Of a stretch of 64,000 nt of DNA, positions 55,889-64,000 are shown piece after piece. Within the stretch, counting starts at the first letter, position 1. Every line of letters begins with the position of its first letter. The notes beneath the pieces are model-generated. The model saw only the letters and a list, made by a program, of their open reading frames with translations, made no database searches and was not told the origin of the DNA. The translations under genes and the position numbers were made by a program. The DNA is from Streptomyces sp. Tue6028 (lineage in GTDB: Bacteria > Actinomycetota > Actinomycetes > Streptomycetales > Streptomycetaceae), in the NCBI RefSeq assembly GCF_002300165.1, contig NZ_MLCE01000002.1, positions 1 to 64,000 on the forward strand, read 5' to 3'.

Positions 55889-55978
55889 GCCGCGCCTGCG
55901 GCTGTGCGCACTCACTCGTGCGCTCAGCCGTCCACACGCGCGTCCAGCACAAGCGATACCGAGAAGAAGGACACCTCT

Positions 55979-57601
55979 GTGAACACCATGAACCGCCGCT
56001 CCGTCCTGCTGGCCGGACTCGGCGCCGCGGGCGCGGGCGCGCTCGCCGCCTGCAGCAATTCCGGCAGCACGCCCGCCCTGATCAGTCCCTCCGGGGCGGA
56101 CGTCGCCGCCGCCGACAAGAAGCGCACCGGTAGCGGCAGGACCCAGGAACTGACGCTTACCGCAGCACGGGCCATGACCGACCTGGGCGCCGGGATCACG
56201 GCGAGGACCTGGACCTTCGACGGCCGGATTCCCGGCAAGGAGCTGCGGGTCTCGGTCGGTGACAGGCTGGCCGCGACGCTGTCCAACCAGTTGCCGAACC
56301 AGACGGCCACCTCAATCCACTGGCACGGCATCGCCTTGCGCAACGACATGGACGGCGCACCGCTGGCCACCCAGAGTGCGATCCGGGCAGGACACAATTT
56401 CACCTACCGGTTCACCGCAGACACCGCCGGTACCTACTTCTTCCATCCGCACGTCGGTGTCCAGCTCGACCGCGGCTTGTACGCGCCGTTGATCGTGGAA
56501 GACCCGAAGGAGCCGCTCTCGTACGACGACGAGTGGGTGGTCGTCCTCGACGACTGGCTCGACGGCGTCACCGGCACTCCGGACGACGTCTTCGCAGAAC
56601 TGCGTCAGGGCATGGGAGGGATGCACATGGGCGAAGGCACCAACGACCCGTCGAGCTCTTCCGGTCACGAAGATCACGACATGGGCGGCATGGACATGAG
56701 TGGCGGCATGGACGGCACGGCCGGTTCCCCCTCCGCCTCGGCATCCGGCGGAAGCATGGGCACGAAGTTCATGCTGATGGGTGCTCAGAGCCCACTGCTC
56801 GGGGGCGACGCCGGTGACGTCAAGTACCCGTATCACCTGGTCAACGGACGCGTTCCGACCGACCCGGCGGTCTTCCGAAGCAAGCCCGGCAAGCGGATCC
56901 GTCTCCGCCTGATCAACGCCGGCAGTGACACCGCCTACCGCGTCGCCCTCGGCGGCCACAAGCTCACCATCACTCACACCGACGGCTTCCCCGTCCGGCA
57001 CGAGCTGGTCGACGCCCTGCTGATCGGCATGGGCGAACGCTACGACGTCCTCGTCACTCTGGACGACGGCGCCTTCCCCCTGGTGGCGTCGGCCGAAGGA
57101 AAGAATGCCACCGGCATGGCCGTCATCCGCACCGGCTCCGGCAGCACCCCGAAGGCAACCGTCCGGCCGACGGAACTGGACGGCATGCTCAAAACCGCAT
57201 CGCAGCTCCATGCGGCGGACGACGTCCGACTGGCGCCGAAGAAGCCCGACCGGGTCCACCGCATCGAACTGACCGGCGGCATGATGACCTACAACTGGGC
57301 CATCAATGGACGACGGTTCGACATGAACAAACCGACAGCGCATCCGATCACCGTGGAACAGGGCCAGCGGGTTCGGCTCGACTTCGTCAACACCACCACC
57401 ATGTGGCACCCGATGCATCTGCACGGCCACACCTACCAACTCGGCGACACCGGACCGCGCAAGGACACCACGATCGTGCTGCCGAAGAAGACGACGTCGG
57501 TGTTCTTCGACGCCGACAACCCCGGGCAGTGGATGCTGCACTGCCACAACGCCTACCACGGCGAGGCGGGCATGATGGCGTTGGTCGCCTACCAATCCTG
57601 A
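55979..57601 (+). CDS. multicopper oxidase (laccase/CueO-type), Tat- and lipoprotein-like
   Basis: A 540-residue three-domain copper oxidase. N terminus NRRSVLLAGLGAAGAGALAAC combines a Tat-type twin Arg with a lipobox Cys. Copper ligands: His114-Trp-His116-Gly, His156-Pro-His158, HPMHLHGH from His477, and His521-Cys522-His523 ... His527, with Met532 as the axial type 1 ligand. A Met/His-rich insert (about residues 215-260, MGGMHMGEG and GHEDHDMGGMDMSGGMDG) is like that of CueO and binds Cu(I). It oxidises Cu(I) to Cu(II) outside the cell. The GTG at 55979 has AAGGA seven bases upstream. Confidence 0.92.
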   Translation: MNTMNRRSVLLAGLGAAGAGALAACSNSGSTPALISPSGADVAAADKKRTGSGRTQELTLTAARAMTDLGAGITARTWTFDGRIPGKELRVSVGDRLAATLSNQLPNQTATSIHWHGIALRNDMDGAPLATQSAIRAGHNFTYRFTADTAGTYFFHPHVGVQLDRGLYAPLIVEDPKEPLSYDDEWVVVLDDWLDGVTGTPDDVFAELRQGMGGMHMGEGTNDPSSSSGHEDHDMGGMDMSGGMDGTAGSPSASASGGSMGTKFMLMGAQSPLLGGDAGDVKYPYHLVNGRVPTDPAVFRSKPGKRIRLRLINAGSDTAYRVALGGHKLTITHTDGFPVRHELVDALLIGMGERYDVLVTLDDGAFPLVASAEGKNATGMAVIRTGSGSTPKATVRPTELDGMLKTASQLHAADDVRLAPKKPDRVHRIELTGGMMTYNWAINGRRFDMNKPTAHPITVEQGQRVRLDFVNTTTMWHPMHLHGHTYQLGDTGPRKDTTIVLPKKTTSVFFDADNPGQWMLHCHNAYHGEAGMMALVAYQS

Positions 57602-57679
57602 TCTTCCACACGCAATCTGACGTCACGGCTGTGACCTCCCTCATGTTGAAGGGGGGCACAGTCTTCGTGGCAGCCTGGC

Positions 57680-58678
57680 TCAGAACGGGAGCTCTTGCCC
57701 GGCCGCACCTCGCTTGATGCTCGTGATCCGTTCGTGGAAATCGCGTGTTGCGGCTTCGCGTGGGTAGCGGGCACGCAGCTCTTTATCCAGCTCGTCAGCG
57801 ACTAAAAGTAGCGACGGGAGGGACTTGCGGTCGGCCTCAAGGGCTGTTGTGCCCATGCTGATGGCTTCTTCGATCTCGCCAGTGCGGGCAGCAGCGACTC
57901 CGAGTGTCAGACGGGCTTCAGCGGCCCGCATGGGAGAGATTTCGGTGCCGTCAGGACCGGTGCTGATGCGGATCGCTGAGCGTGCGTGGGCGGCGGCGCG
58001 CTCGTCGTCTCCGAGAAGACGGTAGGCGTCCATCTCGTAGAAGTCCCACTTGTCGGGGTCGATGATGAAGTGGTGTTCCGGGTGGTCCGGTCGCGGGAGT
58101 CGGTCGAGGCGAGCACGTCCGGCGTCCAGGGAGTCGCGAACCAGGCGCGCGTCTCCCATGCGGGCAGCGGCACGAGTTTTGTGCGCGTAGAGCTGGACGC
58201 CGACCGAGTGCGCCTGGTCGGCCGTGTGTCCCGCCTCGACGGCACTGAGCATGTCCTGCCATCGGCTCTGAGTGAGGGCGAACCAGGCTTCGATCTCCCA
58301 TGCCCACGCCATGATTTCGCCGTGGCCGGCCTCTTCTCCGATGCGGAGTGCGGCGGCCTTGCTGAGGTTGGCGGCTTCGCGCTGGCCTCGGTCGTACTGG
58401 ACACACGCGTTCAGCAGCAAGAGCCATCCGGCGTCGACGAGCAGTTCCCGGTGCTGACGGAGGGTGGTCCGGCCTTCGAGCTGTTTGGTGACGTAGTGCA
58501 GCCCGTTCCTGGTGCGCTCGTGCAGGTAATCGGCGTCGGCGTAAGGGTATGCGCGGGCGAGCTGGTCGATGCCCTGCTCGATCGACTCCAGGGCGGCGCT
58601 GTTGATGCTGGACATCTCCGTCCGTCGCAGCATCTCTGCGACGTCCCAGAGGCCGGCACCGCCCTGGGCGATCAGCCC
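57680..58678 (-). pseudogene. 5'-truncated XRE-type regulator with TPR-like domain
   Basis: The frame encodes the C-terminal TPR-like part (GLWDVAEMLRRTEMSSINSA; AYPYADADYLHERTRNGLHY; MDAYRLLGDDERAAAHARSA) of the Streptomyces XRE regulators of about 400 residues. The N-terminal helix-turn-helix is missing because the coding match stops at about 58675, exactly at the junction with the ABC ATPase stump. A short form could start at ATG 58633 or 58615 (about 311-317 residues). Confidence 0.7.
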
Positions 58679-59288
<610 letters not shown>

Positions 59289-59292
<4 letters not shown>

Positions 59293-59744
59293 GTCTCCTC
59301 GGCCTCCTCGTGCAGGTTCGCCGCCAGCTTGCGCAGCGCCGGAATGGCCGCCTCCAGGGCCGCGCGGTCGGCGTCGTCCAGGCGGTCCACCTGGCGGCGT
59401 ACGAGTGCCGCCCGGCGCTCTCGCCAGTCGCGCAGCCGGGCTTCGGCCGCCGGTGTGGGCAGCAGGCGCGCGGCGCGCCGGTCGGCCGGGTCCGTCTCGC
59501 GGTGCAGATAGCCGTCCCGCACCAGCCGGTTGACCAGCGTCGAGACGGAATTGCCCGCGAGATAGAGCTCCTTGGCCGCTTCCGACACACCGATGCCGGG
59601 ACGGGCGACGACCAGCCGCAGCAGTTCGACCTCGGCGCCGCGCAGCCGCGGGGCGGTCATGCCGCCGCGCAGCCGCCGCCGGATGAGGCGCTGCACCCCG
59701 GCCAGGGTGTCGGCGAGCGTGTCGGGAAAGGTCTCTGGTTCCAC
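59289..59744 (-). CDS. MarR-family regulator of the broken ABC operon
   Basis: A 151-residue MarR protein: LRGAEVELLRLVVARPGIGV, SEAAKELYLAGNSVSTLVNR (recognition helix), RETDPADRRAARLLPT (wing), ending in a long helix. It overlaps the ABC ATPase start by four bases. A 21-base palindrome ten bases before its ATG is the probable autoregulatory operator. It seems intact although the transporter it would control is destroyed. Confidence 0.88.
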
Positions 59745-59753
59745 GTTTCGACG

Positions 59754-59774
59754 ATAGCTCTGTGACAGAGGTAT
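59754..59774. promoter_or_regulatory. MarR operator candidate
   Basis: ATAGCTCTGT (59754-59763), one base, ACAGAGGTAT (59765-59774): nine of ten positions pair. It lies just upstream of the MarR ATG at 59744. Confidence 0.7.
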
Positions 59775-59838
59775 CTAGGGAAAGGGACGGTCAAGAGCGG
59801 GCAACCCTTCGGAACGCGTCCGTGCGCGAAAGATCCGG

Positions 59839-59863
59839 GTGTGCACCGCATTTCGAGGGGTAC
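59839..59863 (+). promoter_or_regulatory. SigB-type promoter for the STAS gene
   Basis: GTGT (59839-59842), fifteen bases, GGGTAC (59858-59863): an exact match to GNNT-N14-16-GGGTAC/T, the S. coelicolor SigB consensus. It lies 72 bases before the GTG at 59935. Confidence 0.6.
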
Positions 59864-59934
59864 TCGGAGACGTGCTCGCCGGCGTCCCGCACGCCGGAAG
59901 GATTCCGACGGGTCAGTGTCCATTGGAGGGAACC

Positions 59935-60312
59935 GTGCCGGCCGAACCAGCTCCCGTGTCCATCGACGTGACACTGCCCCGGGAGGGCGTCGCCCTGGTC
60001 GCCGTCGAGGGGGACCTGGACGTCGAGACCGCCCCCGAACTCCGTCATCATCTGTCCGACCAGGTCCGCGCCGGGCGTCGGCACCTGCTGATCGACCTGG
60101 CCGCGGTCCCGTTCATGGACTCGTCCGGCATCAACGCCATACTCAAGGCCCTCGAGGAGACCCGGCTGGCGGGCGGGAGCATGCGCCTCGTCTCGCCCGC
60201 GCCGGCCGTCCGGCGCGTCCTCGACCTGACCGGCGTCAATCTGGCGATCGCGTCCTCGGACAGCGTGGACGCCGCACTCGCTCTCGTGGCCGAGGACGCC
60301 ACACTCCGCTAG
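59935..60312 (+). CDS. STAS-domain anti-sigma factor antagonist
   Basis: A 125-residue STAS protein and close paralogue of that at 9107, with LVAVEGDLDVETAPELRHHL and LLIDLAAVPFMDSSGINAIL (Ser63/Ser64), and PAVRRVLDLTGVNLAIASSD. GGAGG lies five bases before the GTG at 59935. An exact SigB-type promoter lies upstream, suggesting positive feedback on the stress response. Confidence 0.88.
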   Translation: MPAEPAPVSIDVTLPREGVALVAVEGDLDVETAPELRHHLSDQVRAGRRHLLIDLAAVPFMDSSGINAILKALEETRLAGGSMRLVSPAPAVRRVLDLTGVNLAIASSDSVDAALALVAEDATLR

Positions 60313-60362
60313 TACCACCAGCTCCGCCGGCAACGGCGAACCGTCGCCCTCGCGGGATCAAT

Positions 60363-60380
60363 AGTTGTCATTTGACAACT
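60363..60380. promoter_or_regulatory. 18-base palindrome, possible MarR site 1
   Basis: AGTTGTCA-TT-TGACAACT is perfect and is followed by GTAGCC. A near copy, including the same flank in inverted orientation, lies at 62422-62439. Between the two lie a MarR gene and a phosphatase-like gene. Confidence 0.6.
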
Positions 60381-60524
60381 GTAGCCGTGAGGCAACAAAG
60401 TGATCGACGTCGGAATGCGGAAAGGACCTGAGACATTGCAGTGGGTGAACTCGGCTGCCCACTCGGGACAACAGCCGTGCAGGGACCGGAACACGCCGGC
60501 GCCCGCCTGCCGCGAACGTGCCGG

Positions 60525-61001
60525 TCAGGCCGTACGGGCATCCATCGTGTCGTCCTCGTGCATCTGCGCCGCCGCGGCCGTGCAGAAGGCCTCCAGCCCC
60601 TCCACGAGCGCCTTCCGCTTGGCCGCGGGCATCTGCGCCAGTACGGCCTCCAGGGCCTGCTCGCGACGTGTCCGCAGCTCCTCGAGGAACGAGGTGCCCC
60701 GAGGGCTGAGGAAGAGGCGCAGCTCACGGCGGCTGGTGGAGCTGGGTCTCCGGTCGACGTACCCCACCGCCTGGAGCCGGTCGCAGAGCCTGCTCGTCGA
60801 GGGCGGAGTGGAGCCGAGCGCGTCGGCGAGCGTCCGCAGATTGATTCCCTCGTTGTGCTCCAGGATGAACAGCACGCGCAGTTGGGAAGCCGAGACAGGG
60901 GCCGTCGAGGCGCGCCCCCAGAGGATCTCCAGCAGCTCGGCCGCCTCGGAGGTCACACGAGCCACCTCACTGGGCTGCGGACGCGGGCCGGAGGAAGTCA
61001 C
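60525..61001 (-). CDS. MarR-family regulator
   Basis: A 158-residue MarR protein: VTSEAAELLEILWGRASTAP, SQLRVLFILEHNEGINLRTL, ADALGSTPPSTSRLCDRLQA (recognition helix), DRRPSSTSRRELRLFLSPRG (wing). The start is the GTG at 61001 with GGGAG upstream; longer N termini (ATG about 61083) are possible. It is divergent from the phosphatase-like gene at 61152, and two palindromes of the MarR type flank the pair. Confidence 0.85.
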   Translation of the reverse strand: MTSSGPRPQPSEVARVTSEAAELLEILWGRASTAPVSASQLRVLFILEHNEGINLRTLADALGSTPPSTSRLCDRLQAVGYVDRRPSSTSRRELRLFLSPRGTSFLEELRTRREQALEAVLAQMPAAKRKALVEGLEAFCTAAAAQMHEDDTMDARTA

Positions 61002-61151
61002 CGTCTCACTCTCCCAGTCTTCGTGCGCGCTGTCAGCCCGCAAAGGCTCCCACACGACCAAACAATAGACAGCGGTACCCATCAGCGACCCAACCGCTCC
61101 CAGGAGCGTGACCGGGCATCGCACTAATCGAAGAATGGCATATCCGACATC

Positions 61152-62369
61152 GTGAACAGATTCGTGGCCGCGGAGCGGGCCTTGCGCACGGCGGCACCCC
61201 ACCAGTTGCTGGACGCGGTCCGTGCCGTGCTGTGCCGTCATTACGCGGCCGAGTCCGTCGAACTCTTCATGGCCGACTACGGACTCACCGTGCTCCAGCC
61301 CGTCTCCGTCCTGCCGCACACCCTCGAACCCGTGGGAGTGCACAGCAGCCCGCAGGGCCGGGCCTTCGGCGCCCAGGAGACCTTCGTCGAACCGCACAGC
61401 GGCGACCGCCGTCAGGTGCACCTCCCGGTGACGGTGCGCGGCGACCGGCTCGGCGTCCTGTCCGTCATGCTGCCCCTGAGGGCCTGCGGCACCGAAGCGC
61501 TGGCCGAGCTCGCCGACGTCGCGGAAGTCCTCGCGCACGAGGTGCTCGTGGCCGAACGGGACACCGACCTGTACCTCCAGGCACGCCGCAAGGACCGGCT
61601 GACCCTGGCGGCCGAGATGCAGTGGCAACTGCTCCCGGGCCGTTCCTGCTCGCGGCCCGAGTACGAACTCGGCGCCCAACTGGAGCCCGCCTACGCCATC
61701 TTCGGCGACAACTTCGACTGGTCGTCCAGCGCCGACCGTCTGCTGCTCTACATCACCAACGGGATGGGCGAGGGCATCGAGGCCTCGCTGCTGACCAATC
61801 TGGGCATCAACGCGCTGCGCAACGCCCGGCGCGCGGGCATCCCCCTCCACGACCAGGCGGCCCTCGCCGACCAGGCGATCTACGCCCGGTACCGTGGCTC
61901 CTCGTACCTGTCGGTCCTCATGCTGGACTTCGACCTGTCCACGGGACGCATGCGGGTCATCGACGCGGGCTCGCCCCAGATGGTGCGGCTGCGCGGCAGG
62001 ACCGTCGAGCGGGTCGACTTCGAGGCGCAGCTGCCGCTGGGCATGTTCGAGGAGACCGACTACATCGTGCAGGAGTTCGAGGTGGAACCCGGCGACCGAC
62101 TGCTGTTCGTCAGTGACGGCGTGTACGCGGTCACCGGGCCGGGCGGCGAGAAGTACGGGGAGAAGGCGCTGGCCAAGGCGATCACCTCCACGAGACTGCT
62201 GCCCGCCACCGAGGTGCCGCGCGCCGTCCTGCGTGAGCTGTCGGGGCACCGCGGCAGGCCCAAGCCGGAGGACGACGCCCTGGTGGTGTGCCTGGACTGG
62301 CACGGTCGCCCGCCGGCCGGGGAAGCGGGCCCGGAGAACGACCCCGGGCGGGTCACCGGAACCCCCTGA
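61152..62369 (+). CDS. GAF-SpoIIE-like protein with altered metal site
   Basis: A 405-residue protein. Residues about 10-140 look like a GAF-type sensor (VELFMADYGLTVLQPVSVLP; HLPVTVRGDRLGVLSVMLPL) and residues 150-380 a SpoIIE-type domain. Its GGDxxD is FGDNFD (Phe184 in place of Gly; Asp186 and Asp189 kept), and the GDVxGHG loop is TNGMGEG, with Asn203 in place of a metal-binding Asp and Glu207 for His; VSDGVYAVTG and EDDALVV are normal. It may be a weak or inactive phosphatase. GTG start at 61152. It precedes rsbR by 133 bases. Confidence 0.85.
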   Translation: MNRFVAAERALRTAAPHQLLDAVRAVLCRHYAAESVELFMADYGLTVLQPVSVLPHTLEPVGVHSSPQGRAFGAQETFVEPHSGDRRQVHLPVTVRGDRLGVLSVMLPLRACGTEALAELADVAEVLAHEVLVAERDTDLYLQARRKDRLTLAAEMQWQLLPGRSCSRPEYELGAQLEPAYAIFGDNFDWSSSADRLLLYITNGMGEGIEASLLTNLGINALRNARRAGIPLHDQAALADQAIYARYRGSSYLSVLMLDFDLSTGRMRVIDAGSPQMVRLRGRTVERVDFEAQLPLGMFEETDYIVQEFEVEPGDRLLFVSDGVYAVTGPGGEKYGEKALAKAITSTRLLPATEVPRAVLRELSGHRGRPKPEDDALVVCLDWHGRPPAGEAGPENDPGRVTGTP

Positions 62370-62421
62370 AGATGATCTCCACGAGCCGAGCGGGTGTCGT
62401 CCGCGCGCAGGCCGTGGCTAC

Positions 62422-62439
62422 AGTTGTCGCACGACAAGA
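62422..62439. promoter_or_regulatory. 18-base palindrome, possible MarR site 2, upstream of rsbR
   Basis: AGTTGTCG-CA-CGACAAGA. On the other strand it reads YGACAACTGTAGCC like site 1. It lies 64 bases before the rsbR start. Confidence 0.6.
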
Positions 62440-62502
62440 GATCACGCCGGGGCAGTTGTCCCGGCGCCGGCAGGCGTACACACATCCGAAGGAGACGAGC
62501 AG

Positions 62503-63402
62503 GTGGCGGACCACGAGGCAGCGGGAGAGCGGAATTCGTCGGCACAGGAGGTGGGGGAGTTCCTGCGTCGCCGACGCGAGCAGATCGCCCAGCGCTGGGC
62601 CGACGAGACGCTGTTCCGCACCGTCTTCACGATGTCCCGGGACGAGGCCGTGGAGGCCTGCCGGGCCGTGGTGGAGGCGCTGGCCGCGGTGGCCGTGGCG
62701 GACCAGGTCGACAACCTGGGTGCGGCGGGCTTCATCGCCGTGCGCGACCAGCTCGGACGCATGGTGGCGTCGCGCACCCGCACGGGAGCCGGTTCCACCC
62801 AGATCGCGGACGAGGTGGCCGCGCTGCGGACGCCGGTCGCCGAACTGCTGCGCTCCGAGCTCGAGGGCTCGCCCTCCGGCCGGACCGAGGAGTGTTCGGT
62901 CACCCTCACCGCCCTGATGGGAACCCTGCGGCTGGTCGTCCTGGAGACGGCGCTCAACGCGGGACAGGAACTCATCGACCGACAGCGCCTCCAGCTGCTG
63001 GAGGTGGCCACCCCCGTCATCAAACTCTGGGACGGCGTCGTCGCCGTCCCGCTGATCGGCACCCTGGACAGCGCACGCAGCCAGGTCGTGATGGAGAGCC
63101 TGCTCGACGCCGTCGTCAGCCAGCAGGCCCGGTTCGCCATCCTGGACATCACCGGGGTGCCGACCGTGGACTCCCTCGTCGCCCAGCACCTGATGAAGAC
63201 CGTGGCGGCAGCCCGCCTCATGGGGGCCGAGTGCATCGTGTCGGGCATCCGCCCCGCCATCGCCCAGACCATCGTCCACCTCGGCATCGACCTCGGATCG
63301 GTGATCACCCGGGCCAGCCTCGCCGATGCGCTCGCGTACGCGCTGCACGAGCAGGGCAGCGTGGTCGTGGACAGGAACCGCACCGGTACGAGCGCCCGAT
63401 GA
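62503..63402 (+). CDS. rsbR: RsbR-type stressosome protein
   Basis: A 299-residue RsbR co-antagonist. Residues 1-160 are the variable non-haem-globin-like N-terminal domain (VGEFLRRRREQIAQRWADET), and residues about 165-285 a STAS domain (LDITGVPTVDSLVAQHLMKT; GIRPAIAQTIVHLGIDLGSV). Ser224 (in VDS) and Thr256 (in IAQTIV) stand at the RsbT phosphorylation sites Thr171 and Thr205 of B. subtilis RsbRA. The GTG at 62503 has AAGGAG eight bases upstream. First of the rsbR-rsbS-rsbT operon, overlapping rsbS by four bases. Confidence 0.92.
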   Translation: MADHEAAGERNSSAQEVGEFLRRRREQIAQRWADETLFRTVFTMSRDEAVEACRAVVEALAAVAVADQVDNLGAAGFIAVRDQLGRMVASRTRTGAGSTQIADEVAALRTPVAELLRSELEGSPSGRTEECSVTLTALMGTLRLVVLETALNAGQELIDRQRLQLLEVATPVIKLWDGVVAVPLIGTLDSARSQVVMESLLDAVVSQQARFAILDITGVPTVDSLVAQHLMKTVAAARLMGAECIVSGIRPAIAQTIVHLGIDLGSVITRASLADALAYALHEQGSVVVDRNRTGTSAR

Positions 63403-63818
63403 CCGGCCCGATCCACGGCTCTCCGGGCGCCCATGTGCCCGTGCTCAAACTCGGCGGCATCCTGCTGGTCACGCTCCAGGGCGAGTTGCACGACCGCGCC
63501 GCCGAACAACTCCAGCAGGACATCGGCGAGGCCATCGAGGCCAGTTCCGTCACCGGCGTCGTCATCGACATCTCCGGCGTCGAGATCGTCGACTCGTTCC
63601 TGGGCCGTGTGTTCGCGGAGATCGCCGCCCAGGCGAAACTGCTCGCGGCGCAGACGGTCGTCGCGGGCATGCGGCCCGCCGTCGCCATCACCCTGGTCGA
63701 GCTGGGCCTCACCCTGCCCGGTCTGCGCACCGCGCTCGATGCCCAGCAGGCCATGCTGATGCTCGACCCGGCGTCCGTGCCCGTCCCCCACAGTCCAGTA
63801 CGCCGGGAGAGCCCGTGA
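63399..63818 (+). CDS. rsbS: RsbS stressosome scaffold protein
   Basis: A 139-residue STAS protein: LKLGGILLVTLQGELHDRAA, VVIDISGVEIVDSFLGRVFA with Ser66 as the RsbT phosphorylation site, VVAGMRPAVAITLVELGLTL. Together with RsbR it forms the stressosome core that sequesters RsbT. Its ATG overlaps the rsbR stop and its stop overlaps the rsbT start (GTGA). The C-terminal tail is longer than in B. subtilis. Confidence 0.93.
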   Translation: MTGPIHGSPGAHVPVLKLGGILLVTLQGELHDRAAEQLQQDIGEAIEASSVTGVVIDISGVEIVDSFLGRVFAEIAAQAKLLAAQTVVAGMRPAVAITLVELGLTLPGLRTALDAQQAMLMLDPASVPVPHSPVRRESP

Positions 63819-64000
63819 CGGAAACTTCCGGCTCCGTCACCGCCTGCCTGCCGATCCACTCGGACATGGATCTCGCGTGGGTGCGCCAGCACGTACGCCA
63901 GACAGCGGCCCAGCTCGGATTCGGCCTCGTCGAGCAGACGAAGCTGGTCACCGCGGCGAGCGAACTCGCCCGCAACACCCTGGTGCACGGCGGAGGAGGC
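63815..64000 (+). CDS. rsbT: RsbT serine kinase, N-terminal part
   Basis: The first 62 codons are in the window. They read MTETSGSVTACLPIHSDMDL, then WVRQHVRQTAAQLGFGLVEQ and the N box TKLVTAASELARNTLVHGGG of the RsbT-type HATPase kinase. RsbT phosphorylates RsbR and RsbS and, when free, switches on downstream phosphatases. GTG start overlaps the rsbS stop. The gene runs off the right end. Confidence 0.92.
   Translation, partial: MTETSGSVTACLPIHSDMDLAWVRQHVRQTAAQLGFGLVEQTKLVTAASELARNTLVHGGGG

Larger units (their letters stand above)
46811..58678. other. inserted segment splitting an ABC transporter operon
   Basis: The two ends fall inside two genes (permease at left, ATPase at right) that would normally be adjacent. 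The 11.9 kb between has more AT-containing codons, several leaderless-looking genes and an unrelated gene set. No terminal inverted repeats, target duplication, transposase or integrase was seen, so the mechanism looks like illegitimate recombination with loss of native DNA. Confidence 0.7.

Noticed and set aside
46811..58678. Integrative element with attachment repeats or an insertion sequence
   Set aside because: I compared the two junction sequences by eye and saw no shared direct repeat, terminal inverted repeat, tRNA or transposase, so I call it only an inserted segment.

Overview
The window is high-GC actinobacterial DNA, most likely from a Streptomyces chromosome. Codons end almost always in G or C, GTG and TTG starts are common, GGAGG-type ribosome sites sit 5-9 bases upstream, genes are often joined by 4-base ATGA or GTGA overlaps, and there are many secreted (including Tat) enzymes and SpoIIE/RsbW/STAS regulators. 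No tRNA, rRNA, CRISPR array or intact transposase was seen. All identifications rest on reading the sequence; no database search was run.

Layout. 1-3544: an amidase/peptidase-type catabolic module (M19 dipeptidase, amidohydrolase, IclR regulator, ornithine-cyclodeaminase-like enzyme) around a palindromic operator. 3581-12465: a dense partner-switching region with RsbW-like kinases, STAS antagonists, a PAS-GAF-SpoIIE phosphatase in one operon with a CarH-like cobalamin-binding protein and a STAS protein, and a SigB/SigF-type sigma factor. 12590-20970: a DMT transporter, a Tat-secreted GH64 glucanase with a LacI-type operator, a membrane metalloprotease group, a lipoprotein and an NhaA-thioredoxin fusion. 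21763-28538: a seven-gene exopolysaccharide-type locus (PelF glycosyltransferase, polytopic membrane protein, two SDR enzymes, a sugar nucleotidyltransferase, a spherulin-4/GH135-like hydrolase) that begins with what looks like the stump of a deacetylase gene and is flanked by short tandem repeats. 29011-40797: two secreted metalloproteases sharing an accessory domain, another SpoIIE phosphatase, and a divergent steroid-oxidation pair (KstD and cholesterol oxidase) with a KstR-like operator. 41073-46521: housekeeping-like genes and a 910-residue sensor phosphatase/kinase.

46.8-58.7 kb looks like foreign DNA. A MarR-ABC ATPase-ABC permease operon is cut in two: the permease stump lies at 46.6-46.8 kb, the ATPase stump and its MarR regulator at 58.7-59.7 kb. 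The DNA between carries a cupin, a VOC protein, an ArsR-phosphatase fusion, a flavoprotein, TetR and methyltransferase genes, and a copper module (multicopper oxidase, His/Met-rich small proteins, CsoR-like operator).

59.9-64.0 kb returns to stress signalling: a STAS protein behind a SigB-type promoter, a MarR regulator, a SpoIIE-like protein with an altered metal site, and an rsbR-rsbS-rsbT stressosome operon that runs off the end. The recurring theme is phosphorylation-controlled partner switching: four SpoIIE-type proteins, six STAS proteins counting RsbR and RsbS, and four HATPase kinases or kinase domains counting RsbT in 64 kb.
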